From Peptacetobacter hiranonis (GTDB lineage: Bacteria > Bacillota > Clostridia > Peptostreptococcales > Peptostreptococcaceae), in the NCBI RefSeq assembly GCF_008151785.1, contig NZ_CP036523.1:2344019-2408018 (forward strand): a DNA stretch of 64,000 nt, given 5' to 3'. The notes below the pieces were generated by a model that was given only the letters and a program-made list of their open reading frames with translations, made no database searches and had not been told where the DNA came from. Made by a program: the position numbers and the translations under genes. Every line of letters begins with the position of its first letter. The first letter of the stretch is position 1. Below are positions 48,466 to 56,099 of this stretch, one piece after another.

Positions 48466-48639
48466 CTAAAACGCCCAAGTTACAAGGACAGCTACACCAA
48501 TATAAAGTGCAAATAGAATCACTCTTCTCATAGTTTTTGAAAGTTTTAAATCTTTATCAAATTTATCTACGAGTATATTTGCACCTAGGCATAATATACA
48601 TATAGCAAAAAATCTTTTTAACAATAGTATAGTACCCAT
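48466..48639 (-). CDS. Small two-span membrane protein (57 residues)
   Basis: A short frame starting at the ATG at 48639 (MGTILLLKRFFAICILCLGA...) with an AAAGGTAGG ribosome-binding site about 11 bases upstream. It encodes two hydrophobic helices (residues 3-22 and 39-57) separated by a charged linker (DKFDKDLKLSKTMRR), a hairpin topology common in small membrane proteins. I do not recognise a family. It stands alone between the pentapeptide-repeat gene and the purine operon, with a terminator downstream. Confidence 0.6.
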   Translation of the reverse strand: MGTILLLKRFFAICILCLGANILVDKFDKDLKLSKTMRRVILFALYIGVAVLVTWAF

Positions 48640-48771
48640 TTTATTTATACCTACCTTTCGAAGTCAATCAAAGTATATATTAACATAGAAAATAGGTATT
48701 CTACAATATTTTTAATAACAAATCTATTTTTATATCCTATCTTATTCTTTAATTTTAAAAAAATCTATTTT

Positions 48772-49533
48772 TTATTTTTCTTTAGTCCAATCTGTAACCG
48801 TTTCGCTCTGTTCTCCACTTATACTCATAAGATATCCCAAAGCTTCTTCTTTAGTCATAAAGAAGTGTATTCCACCTGTAGAATCTCTCCATCTATCCGG
48901 ATTAAAACCTTTAGCATAAGCCATTTCTCCAACCTTATATACAAAATCTCCATCTACATAGGAAACAGCCTCATCAAATTTAACAGTTTCTGTTGGATCT
49001 GTGACAGCAAGCACCTTAGCCTTATCACATCTACAAGTGTTTAGTGTAGAGCTAGTTCTTCTAGCATCTGCTGGAATTAGAAGTCTAACAAGTCTAGTAT
49101 TGAAACAAGTCTTCCATGCTAAAAACGCTCCTGTTTCTGGGCATACCATTTTGTAGTGTTTTGTATTTTCATCAGTCTTTATACCGTCCATTTTTGATTC
49201 TTCTAAATTAGCTCCAAAAATATCTGCTCCACTCAAATCTACATTAGTTAAATCAGTATATCTCAAATTAGTAGCGTGTAACGTACAATTTTTAAAACTC
49301 GCATTAGATAAATCTGCATGTTCAAGAAAAACATTGCTTAGATTTGAATTTTCAAAATCTACATTAGCAAGTTTTACATTTTCAAAATCTGACCAATCTA
49401 AATCTACATTTCTTAAATCTAATTCTGAAAGATCCATGTCTTTAAAAATACAATTTCTTAAATCTAGTCTTTCATTTTTATTTCTATTTTTTAGCATATC
49501 TAAAAGTTGTTCTTTCTCTATTATTTTTTTCAT
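48772..49533 (-). CDS. Pentapeptide-repeat protein with C-terminal DUF5758 domain
   Basis: A 253-residue soluble protein. The ATG at 49533 is chosen (GAGG about 11 bases upstream); an in-frame GTG at 49542 is too close to the ribosome-binding site. Residues about 25-115 are pentapeptide repeats of the A(D/N)LXX type (LDLRN, VDLDW, ANVDF, SNLSN, ADLSN, TNLRY, VDLSG, ANLEE), which fold as a right-handed beta-helix. The C-terminal half with CPETGAFLAWKTC and RTSSTLNTCRCDKAKVL matches the DUF5758 family. No toxin or gyrase-protection role can be inferred from the sequence. Confidence 0.83.
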   Translation of the reverse strand: MKKIIEKEQLLDMLKNRNKNERLDLRNCIFKDMDLSELDLRNVDLDWSDFENVKLANVDFENSNLSNVFLEHADLSNASFKNCTLHATNLRYTDLTNVDLSGADIFGANLEESKMDGIKTDENTKHYKMVCPETGAFLAWKTCFNTRLVRLLIPADARRTSSTLNTCRCDKAKVLAVTDPTETVKFDEAVSYVDGDFVYKVGEMAYAKGFNPDRWRDSTGGIHFFMTKEEALGYLMSISGEQSETVTDWTKEK

Positions 49534-49608
49534 AGATATCACTTCCTCTTTAGCAAAATGTACTACTTTACTGTGTTTACATCTTTTCTTTAATTATACC
49601 ACCTGAAC

Positions 49609-49650
49609 AAAAAAAGAAGAGATTAAACATTAATTATAATCTCTTCTTTA
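49609..49650 (-). terminator. Intrinsic terminator of the 5'-nucleotidase gene
   Basis: Minus strand AAAGAAGAGATTA pairs with TAATCTCTTCTTT, then a run of T. It lies about 10 bases past the stop codon at 49661. The pentapeptide gene starts 75 bases further on. Confidence 0.85.
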
Positions 49651-49660
49651 TATACTATAT

Positions 49661-51145
49661 CTATTCTTTTATTTTTATCCTTCCCTCAACCACAGAATCC
49701 AAATGTGTATGACTCGCCAAATACTCTTCCACAACCTGGAATCCAGAAGTAGCTGTACACCTAAACTCGCTCTCAAAATCTTTCTTTTTAATACCAAGAT
49801 TTTTTTCAAGATTTTCAAGGTGATATCTCTGAATACCTATCGTATACTTCTTATCATCCTTTATCTTTTCCCCGTCTAGTTCAGCCTTTATTAATCTCTT
49901 TTCAGATTTCGACCATACAAACTCACTTCCATAAGAAACTTGATAAAATTCACTTACAGTATCTACATCGAGTGCTTTTCTTATCATACTAGATACAAAC
50001 TTCTTAATAACCTTTCCACTTGCCTTTGCCACAAAAATTTCGTCGTCATAAGGGTAAAATTCTGTTAAATCCCCAAGTGTAACAACAGGGCCTAATCTCT
50101 GCTTTCTCAAACTTCCACTTCCTAAAAACATAATATCCACCCCTGCAATCTCCTTGTGAATATCTGCCATTAAATTTCCAGCCTCTGTTTCTCTTCTCCT
50201 TTCAGGATGTGTCAACTGTCTATTCAATCTAGTTATTATTTTTCCATATTTTTTATCAACCTCGTATTTATATGTCATTATTAAATCTTCTAGTTCCTCA
50301 TCTCTTGGGCAGTACTCGTCCTTTATAGGAATTGTATTCCATTTATATGAAGCTATTTTATTTTTTTTCGTATCTATAATTAAATCAAATCTGCCAATCT
50401 GAGAAGTTCCTATACCAGCCTGAACTATCGGAATCCCATTTACCACTTCTGGCTCGTCTAAAAATGTATGTGTATGACCACCGATAATCATATTTATTCC
50501 CCATTCAGGTTTTAATTTAGATGCTAATACTCTATCCGCTTCAAATCCAATATGAGTTAAAAGTACAGTTAAATCGACATCATCTGGCTTATATGCATTA
50601 CAAACCTTACCTACTTCTTCAACAGCATCATTTATATCTATAAATGGTCCTATCATACTTTCTAATTTTGTTCTTGCAAGAACCATCTCTGTAATCAAAC
50701 CGATAAACATTATCTTCATTCCGTTTATCTTTATTATCTTATATGGTCTAAATAATCTATTTCCATTTGTCGCAATATACATATTTGCGTTTATAATTGG
50801 GAATGTCGCACATTTTTCAATAAATAAAAGATGTGCAATTCCGTAATCGACCTCGTGATTACCTATAGTAGCCACATCTGGTCCAAGTAGATTCATTATC
50901 TCTATTGTTGAAATCCCTTTATATTCGCTATCTATAACAGAACCTCTAAACATATCACCTGATATTGCATATATAACATTCTGTTCTTCATTTCTTACCT
51001 TGTTTATATATCCAGAAAGCATCGAAACACCTCCGACAAGATCTTTATTTATCTTTTCAGCTAAAAAATCCCCATGCAAATCATTTGAATGTAGTAGTGT
51101 TAAATTCTTATATCTTTCCTTTGTTTTGTCCTTCTTTTTTCCCAT
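49661..51145 (-). CDS. Bifunctional 5'-nucleotidase / UDP-sugar hydrolase-like metallophosphatase
   Basis: A 494-residue two-domain protein starting at the ATG at 51145 (AGGAGAG upstream; the in-frame ATG at 51178 lacks such a site). The N-terminal metallophosphatase domain has LLHSNDLHGDF (about 17-27), ISGDMFRGS, TIGNHEVDYG and IIGGHTHTFLDEP, the complete di-metal site. The C-terminal 5_nucleotid_C domain has AGNLMADIHKEIAGVDIMFLGSGSLR (read in parts) and FYPYDDEIF. No signal peptide is present, unlike the secreted UshA class, so it appears cytoplasmic, where it could salvage nucleotides. Confidence 0.88.
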   Translation of the reverse strand: MGKKKDKTKERYKNLTLLHSNDLHGDFLAEKINKDLVGGVSMLSGYINKVRNEEQNVIYAISGDMFRGSVIDSEYKGISTIEIMNLLGPDVATIGNHEVDYGIAHLLFIEKCATFPIINANMYIATNGNRLFRPYKIIKINGMKIMFIGLITEMVLARTKLESMIGPFIDINDAVEEVGKVCNAYKPDDVDLTVLLTHIGFEADRVLASKLKPEWGINMIIGGHTHTFLDEPEVVNGIPIVQAGIGTSQIGRFDLIIDTKKNKIASYKWNTIPIKDEYCPRDEELEDLIMTYKYEVDKKYGKIITRLNRQLTHPERRRETEAGNLMADIHKEIAGVDIMFLGSGSLRKQRLGPVVTLGDLTEFYPYDDEIFVAKASGKVIKKFVSSMIRKALDVDTVSEFYQVSYGSEFVWSKSEKRLIKAELDGEKIKDDKKYTIGIQRYHLENLEKNLGIKKKDFESEFRCTATSGFQVVEEYLASHTHLDSVVEGRIKIKE

Positions 51146-51229
51146 TTTTATCTCTCCTATTTTTATCCGTCTTTTCATATTAACAAAACTACAATAAGAG
51201 AATATTAAATCTATATTATAAATAAATTA

Positions 51230-51268
51230 AAAATGGCTATTGCATAAATACATGCAATAGCCATTTTT
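51230..51268. terminator. Bidirectional intrinsic terminator
   Basis: AAAAATGGCTATTGCAT pairs with ATGCAATAGCCATTTTT over an AAATAC loop. It follows the GTPase gene (stop at 51281) on the minus strand. Confidence 0.9.
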
Positions 51269-51280
51269 GTATTCCTATTT

Positions 51281-52210
51281 TTAATTTTTTAATTTCATTT
51301 CTAATCCAACTCTCTCTTCCCAGCTAGAGAATATCTTCTTGATTATAGCTGGTCCTTTTTTAGAAATAAACACAAGCTGAGAGTTTCCTTTATCACTGCA
51401 AGGTTTATAATCTATCTTCTTCCCTACGACATCTACCTGATTCCAACCTTCTCCTTTAAGATTGAAAAATCCCTTCATTCTATAAACATCATCTGCCATA
51501 TCTTCAAGGAATGCTGTTAATTTTTCCTGCTCTACTTCACCTTCAAAATTTAAGAATAATGTCTTTGGTTTAGTTTCTACAGAATTTGTTGATTCCTCAG
51601 ACTCTGCCCATTTGTACTGAACTAAGTCCTCATCTAAGAATGAATAGTCCATTACACCATTTACACTTTTTTCTACTCTACAAATAGGATTTATCTCTTT
51701 TATCTTATTAAGTACTTTTTCAAATCCTTCATCTCCTGTAACATCGCTCTTTGTTATTATAGCCATATTGCAGTGTTTTATCTGTCTTTCAACTGCCTCA
51801 TCTTCTTCTAGCTGATTTTCAAAGTTTATTGCATCTGCTAAACAAATAGCTCCCTTAAACTCGTACTTATCTCCGGCTATAACTGTCACAGCCTTTAATA
51901 TCTCATCTAAATTAGATGGATCTCCTATCCCAGAACTCTCAACAAAAAGATACTCAAAATCTTTTTCTGCCATATCTGCAAGTGCCTGTACAAAGTTTAA
52001 TTTTAAACAAGAACAGAATATAGAGCCTCTATTTAGTTCCACCATCTGTATATCGTCATTTCTTAAAATTTCACCGTCTATACTTATCTTTCCAATTTCA
52101 TTCTGTATAACGCCAATTTTTTTATTATCTAATCTCTTCAGCATTTCAAGAAGAAGAGTTGTTTTTCCCGAACCTAAAAATCCTGTAAGTAAATATAACT
52201 TAGTTTTCAT
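51281..52210 (-). CDS. COG0523 family GTPase (CobW/Nha3-like metallochaperone)
   Basis: A 309-residue G3E GTPase. Walker A LLTGFLGSGKTTLL (residues 7-20) and the SSGIGDP loop with a TKSD base-specificity motif (about 92-98 and 154-157) are clear. The family's CxCC metal motif before switch I reads CSC-L (about 67-70), so the last Cys is Leu. The C-terminal CobW_C domain (about 215-300) is present with the sequence RMKGFFNLKGEGW. Members deliver Zn, Co, Ni or Fe to target enzymes; the altered motif leaves the metal uncertain. A cobalamin-related role is possible given cbiMNQO, but the genes are far apart. Confidence 0.85.
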   Translation of the reverse strand: MKTKLYLLTGFLGSGKTTLLLEMLKRLDNKKIGVIQNEIGKISIDGEILRNDDIQMVELNRGSIFCSCLKLNFVQALADMAEKDFEYLFVESSGIGDPSNLDEILKAVTVIAGDKYEFKGAICLADAINFENQLEEDEAVERQIKHCNMAIITKSDVTGDEGFEKVLNKIKEINPICRVEKSVNGVMDYSFLDEDLVQYKWAESEESTNSVETKPKTLFLNFEGEVEQEKLTAFLEDMADDVYRMKGFFNLKGEGWNQVDVVGKKIDYKPCSDKGNSQLVFISKKGPAIIKKIFSSWEERVGLEMKLKN

Positions 52211-52359
52211 AATCTCACCTCATACATTGATAATTATCGATATTTAAATTATACATTTTATATCGACATTCGTCAATATATAAAATACTTTCCCTCTTAC
52301 ATATACATTTAATACCTCTAAGCGTATTTCTATAGACGTTAAAAACTCTTTCGTTTATC

Positions 52360-52399
52360 ATTAACTTAAAGATAAATAATCTTTATTAACTCAAAGATA
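52360..52399. repeat. Direct repeats upstream of the LytTR gene, candidate operator
   Basis: ATTAACTTAAAGATA (52360-52374) is repeated as ATTAACTCAAAGATA (52385-52399), offset 25 bases. Each copy is followed by ATCTTTA-like sequence that can pair with its own AAAGAT. LytTR proteins bind pairs of direct repeats, so this is a candidate autoregulatory site about 45-85 bases before the start. Confidence 0.55.
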
Positions 52400-52442
52400 C
52401 ATCTTTAATCTGGTAATAGCTATTGATATCGAGGTGAATAAA

Positions 52443-52892
52443 TTGAAAGTTACATTAAATCATATTGAAGAAGAAAAACAAGAAAATGCAATATTAAATT
52501 TACATAAATCTAATCAACACTCAGACGAAATTATCTCATACTTAGAAAAAGAAAATTTTAGAACAGAAAATATTGCCTGTACCGTAGATGGTAAACTTCA
52601 CTATGTTCCTTTCTTTGAGATAATCTTTATCGAAAGTTCGTCAAATATACAGATTTTGCACACTCAAAATAATTCTTACAAATGCAGTAAAAGACTTTAC
52701 GAACTTGAAAAAATACTTCCAACATATTTTTTAAGAATATCTAAGTCCAGTATTTTAAACTTGAGATATGTTTCAGTATATAAACCTGCTGCAAGTGGTC
52801 TTATGAAAGCTGAACTAATAAACGGACAAGAAGTGTATATCTCTAGAAATTATGTAAAGAAATTAAAAGAAGTTTTGACTGGAGGGAAATAA
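52443..52892 (+). CDS. LytTR-type DNA-binding regulator without receiver domain
   Basis: A 149-residue protein consisting mainly of a LytTR DNA-binding domain (about residues 45-147: HYVPFFEIIFIESSSNI, ILPTYFLRISKSSILNL and YISRNYVKKLKEVL). No response-regulator receiver precedes it. The probable start is the TTG at 52443 with GAGGTG seven bases upstream; the GTG at 52434 is itself part of that site. The stop codon is one base from the next gene. Such LytTR plus membrane-protein pairs (LytTR regulatory systems) are controlled by the membrane partner, and the direct repeats upstream suggest autoregulation. Confidence 0.85.
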   Translation: MKVTLNHIEEEKQENAILNLHKSNQHSDEIISYLEKENFRTENIACTVDGKLHYVPFFEIIFIESSSNIQILHTQNNSYKCSKRLYELEKILPTYFLRISKSSILNLRYVSVYKPAASGLMKAELINGQEVYISRNYVKKLKEVLTGGK

Positions 52893-52893
52893 T

Positions 52894-53559
52894 ATGACAA
52901 GTAGTATAAATTTAATAAAACAAAATTACAAAGAATACTTTAAAAATTCGATAATACAAGGATCATTTTTAGGATTTGCTATATTCTCAGTTTATATGGT
53001 GTCCGTTTTTTTAACACACAATGAAAACACTCTAGCTTCACAAAATCTAGCACCTATTATCTTAATATCTTCTATTGTGTTAGGCTTTTTAACTATATTT
53101 TTTAGAGAATTAAATCAGGATTTAAGATCAACTTACCATGTATTAAATGGTATAACTGGAGTTTATTGGATTATGATGCTCTGTGTAATAATATCTGCTG
53201 TATCTGCTTTAATACCGTTTATATTTAAGCTATTTATAAATTCAGCAGTTTTAACAATTCTAGCTATCTGGCTTTTAGAGTATTTATACCTAAAAAATAT
53301 ATCAAATAGCTTAAACTCATCAATTTCTGCTAAGAAAAACAAAACTCTTTATATAGAAGTTGATAGAAGAATTGAAACAATAGAAGAATTTTTCGAAGAA
53401 ATAAATAAATACTGCTCTCAGTTTGAAAATGTTGAATATGTATCTATGGATTTACCAGCTTTAATAAGAATAGACGGTGTCTTATACGAAGCCGATATAG
53501 TAGAATACTATAGTGTAGTTGGAACTCCGATAACAGCAATATCAATAAAAACAGTTTAG
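52894..53559 (+). CDS. Membrane partner of the LytTR regulator (DUF3021-like)
   Basis: A 221-residue protein with four predicted spans (about residues 22-40, 51-68, 90-112 and 114-132) followed by a soluble C-terminal domain of about 80 residues. The four-span part resembles the DUF3021-type inhibitors that hold LytTR regulators inactive at the membrane. The C-terminal beta-alpha domain (LYIEVDRRIETIEEF ... YVSMDLPALIRIDGVLYEADIVEYYS) is not part of the simple DUF3021 pattern I know. It starts one base after the LytTR stop codon, with GGAGGG upstream, so the two are made together. Plays an inhibitory or sensory role by inference. Confidence 0.7.
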   Translation: MTSSINLIKQNYKEYFKNSIIQGSFLGFAIFSVYMVSVFLTHNENTLASQNLAPIILISSIVLGFLTIFFRELNQDLRSTYHVLNGITGVYWIMMLCVIISAVSALIPFIFKLFINSAVLTILAIWLLEYLYLKNISNSLNSSISAKKNKTLYIEVDRRIETIEEFFEEINKYCSQFENVEYVSMDLPALIRIDGVLYEADIVEYYSVVGTPITAISIKTV

Positions 53560-53605
53560 TGATTGAAAACTACTTACTATAAAAATTCAAACTAAATAAA
53601 AAAGT

Positions 53606-53658
53606 AAAGGGATAAGATTGTTAGCTATTTTATAAGCTATCACTCTTATCCCTTATAT
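53606..53658. terminator. Bidirectional terminator between the LytTR pair and fucO
   Basis: AAGGGATAAGA (53607-) pairs with TCTTATCCCTT (-53655) and the interior TAGCT/AGCTA extends it. A/T-rich tails on both strands fit convergent genes. Confidence 0.85.
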
Positions 53659-53699
53659 TTTCTTATATGAAATTTAGCTCTATTTTATCATCAAATCAA

Positions 53700-54848
53700 T
53701 TATATTAATGATTTGTATAATTCTTTTATTTCTGCTACTGAAGTTGGTCTTGGATTTCCTGGGCAGCAAGCATCTGCAAATGCACTTTCACTTAAGAAAT
53801 CTAAGTCTTCTTCTTTAACTATATCTTTTAAATCTGCTGGTATTCCAACTCTTTCACTTAAACCTTTAACTGCATCAACAGCTGCTTTACGGTATTCTTC
53901 AGGAGTCATGTTTTCAGTACCTTCAACACCCATAGCTTTTGCTATATCTCTATATTTTTCTCCTGTATATTCTGCATTGTATTCCATTACTGTTGGAAGT
54001 ATTATCGCATTAGCAACACCATGAGGAGTATCGTATAAAGCACCTAGAGGATGAGCCATTGAATGAACTATTCCTAATCCAACATTAGAGAATCCCATAC
54101 CAGCTATATACTGACCTAATGCCATACCTTCACGACCAGCCTCTTCATTATTGCAAGCTGCTTCTAGTGAATTTGCTATTATTTCTATAGCTTTTATGTG
54201 GAACATATCACTCATTTCCCAAGCACCTGGAGTTATATATCCTTCTATTGCATGAGTTAAAGCATCCATACCTGTTGCTGCTGTAAGTCCTTTAGGCATA
54301 CTAGCCATCATATCAGGATCTACAAATGCTACTACTGGTATATCTTTAGGGTCTACACAAACCATTTTACGGTCTTTATTTTCATCAGTTATTACATAGT
54401 TTATTGTTACTTCTGCTGCTGTACCTGCAGTAGTTGGAACTGCGAATATTGGAACAGCTTTGTTAGTAGTTCCTGCAACACCTTCTAATGATACAACATC
54501 TTCAAAATCAGGGTTTGCTATTATTATACCTACAGCTTTAGCAGTATCTATACTACTTCCTCCACCTATAGCTATTATGTAGTCAGCTCCACTATTTTTA
54601 TACGCTTCAACACCAGCTTTAACATTAGCTATTGTAGGGTTTGCTTTTATATCTGAATAAACTTCATATGCTAAGTTAGCTTCATCTAATAAATCTATAA
54701 CCTTTGTAGACACATTGAATTTTAATAAATCAGGGTCAGTACATACAAAAGCTTTTTTAAATCCTCTTGCTTTTGTTTCTGTTACGATTTCTTTTATTGC
54801 TCCTTTTCCATGATAAGAAGTTTCATTTAATACTATACGATTTGCCAT
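53700..54848 (-). CDS. fucO: Lactaldehyde reductase (1,2-propanediol oxidoreductase)
   Basis: A 382-residue iron-containing alcohol dehydrogenase that is close over its full length to Escherichia coli FucO: MANRIVLNETSYHGKGAI, AIGGGSSIDTAKAVGII, PTTAGTAAEVTINYVITDE, TGMDALTHAIEGYITPGAW and HSMAHPLGALYDTPHGVANAI (read in parts). The Fe ligands Asp and His of DALTH and the two His of HSMAH and DTPHG are present. It reduces lactaldehyde (or glycolaldehyde) with NADH, regenerating NAD+ during anaerobic fucose or rhamnose breakdown. No other fucose gene is nearby. The TetR gene 128 bases upstream on the same strand is a likely regulator. Confidence 0.92.
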   Translation of the reverse strand: MANRIVLNETSYHGKGAIKEIVTETKARGFKKAFVCTDPDLLKFNVSTKVIDLLDEANLAYEVYSDIKANPTIANVKAGVEAYKNSGADYIIAIGGGSSIDTAKAVGIIIANPDFEDVVSLEGVAGTTNKAVPIFAVPTTAGTAAEVTINYVITDENKDRKMVCVDPKDIPVVAFVDPDMMASMPKGLTAATGMDALTHAIEGYITPGAWEMSDMFHIKAIEIIANSLEAACNNEEAGREGMALGQYIAGMGFSNVGLGIVHSMAHPLGALYDTPHGVANAIILPTVMEYNAEYTGEKYRDIAKAMGVEGTENMTPEEYRKAAVDAVKGLSERVGIPADLKDIVKEEDLDFLSESAFADACCPGNPRPTSVAEIKELYKSLI

Positions 54849-54975
54849 TTTTCATATCTCCTTTTGATTGATAATTTACTTATATCTTGTAAATCTTTAT
54901 TTATATCTTTATCTTTGTCTATATTATAACAATATAAAACATCTAAAAGGAAGTTACAAAAATAACAATCTGTCA

Positions 54976-55524
54976 CTAAATTAAATTTAATTCCTCAAAT
55001 AACAGTGATAATTTATATGGCATAGCAGCTATTAAATTATCTACAACTGTGCTAACTTCGGATTTACAGCCGCCTAACACCCATTCTGCTGTCATATACA
55101 CAGATCCCTGGCAGTACATCTTTAATAAAAAGTCCATTTCGTCGCTTATTTTTTCGCCATTTTTAGATTCAATCATATTCTTATAAAAAGTATAAATTAA
55201 CTCAAAATCGTGTTCACGCATATTATTTTGATTATCCATCTTAAAAGCCTTGTTAAATAATACACGTTCCTCTTTTATATAATCTAACTTTCTATTTAAT
55301 GCATCATTCAAACTTACACCTTTTCCCATGTGTTTAAAAGAATTTTCTAGTATTACATCTATTGACCAATTTATTAAATCTTCTTTATCTCTAAAGTGAC
55401 GATAAAATGTCTGCCTAGATACCCCTGTTTCATTACATATATCACTGACACTTATGTCACTTATCTTTTTCTTTGTTAAACATCTCTTTAAACCGTCGGA
55501 AAGATCTTCTTTCACATATTTCAC
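54976..55524 (-). CDS. TetR family regulator (DhaS-like)
   Basis: A 182-residue regulator. The N-terminal HTH runs from about residue 8 to 55 and contains ISDISVSDICNETGVSRQTFYRHFRDKEDL (read in parts); the FYRHFRDKEDL end is typical. The C-terminal half follows the TetR_C_8/DhaS pattern with a WVLGGCKSE motif near residue 148. It is likely to sense a small metabolite. Because it lies upstream of fucO on the same strand with no terminator visible between them, control of fucO is plausible. Target sites were not identified. Confidence 0.82.
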   Translation of the reverse strand: MKYVKEDLSDGLKRCLTKKKISDISVSDICNETGVSRQTFYRHFRDKEDLINWSIDVILENSFKHMGKGVSLNDALNRKLDYIKEERVLFNKAFKMDNQNNMREHDFELIYTFYKNMIESKNGEKISDEMDFLLKMYCQGSVYMTAEWVLGGCKSEVSTVVDNLIAAMPYKLSLLFEELNLI

Positions 55525-55600
55525 TAGATTCCACCTTGCCTTTTATCTTTAATTTTATAATAGGATAATTCTATTCCTATTATAAACAATTACGGCAAGA

Positions 55601-56071
55601 TTATAAATACTGATAATAGAATCCATGTTGTGTACAGTACCACATTAGTTTTCCATGGCCTCTTCTCTGAATTCTAGTCTGAAGATTCCACTCTGGATAT
55701 TGTTTGATTAACTCTATCTTATCTCCTTTTGCAAATGCAATAAATGATATATAGTGTTCCTTTGTCATTGAATGTTCACTAGAAATATACCAATCATTTT
55801 CAATCTGTTCTACATTTAATTTTTCCGTTTCATCAGCTTTTTTAGGCTCTAAAGCTTCTAATTTTTTACCACAACAAGAAATCTCTGCATTTCCTGTGCA
55901 TACAGTTACATTCCCACAAATTGGGCAAACATAGTATTTCGAATTTTTCATATTACCTCCTATAAAGTCGTTTATTTCAATATTTCCTCTTAATATATTT
56001 TCAATATTAACACCTAATATTTTTGAAAGCTCTGTTAAAAAAGATATATCTGGACATCCAAGTCCGGTTTC
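55601..56071 (-). pseudogene. HTH plus desulfoferrodoxin-like gene interrupted by the mobile element (C-terminal part left)
   Basis: The remaining 3' part encodes the end of an XRE-type domain (GLGCPDISFLTELSKILGVN, then IENILRGNIEINDFIGGN, minus strand from about 56064) joined in frame to a 116-residue domain from ATG 55951. The latter has a desulforedoxin-like CPICG...SCCGKK centre and a superoxide-reductase-like region (EHSMTKEHYISFIAFA, WYCTQHG) with His, His, Cys and His ligands. From memory, clostridial proteins of this architecture read W-E-R-GLGCPD at this point; here the frame upstream becomes RET and meets a TAA at about 56080, at the element end. AGGAGG lies within the frame just before ATG 55951, so the metal-binding half could still be translated on its own. 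Confidence 0.8.
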
Positions 56072-56075
56072 CCTT
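56064..56075. mobile_element. Left end / attachment junction of the integrated element
   Basis: Homology to the interrupted host gene stops inside CCGGTTTCCC (56064-56073). The element's recombinase gene ends 25 bases further on. TndX/TnpX-family recombinases exchange strands at a GA dinucleotide; on the minus strand GGGAAACC offers such a core at 56071-56070. The other junction lies outside the window, so the exact base is inferred. Confidence 0.6.
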
Positions 56076-56099
56076 AGTTAAAAATATTACTCTTGTTGA

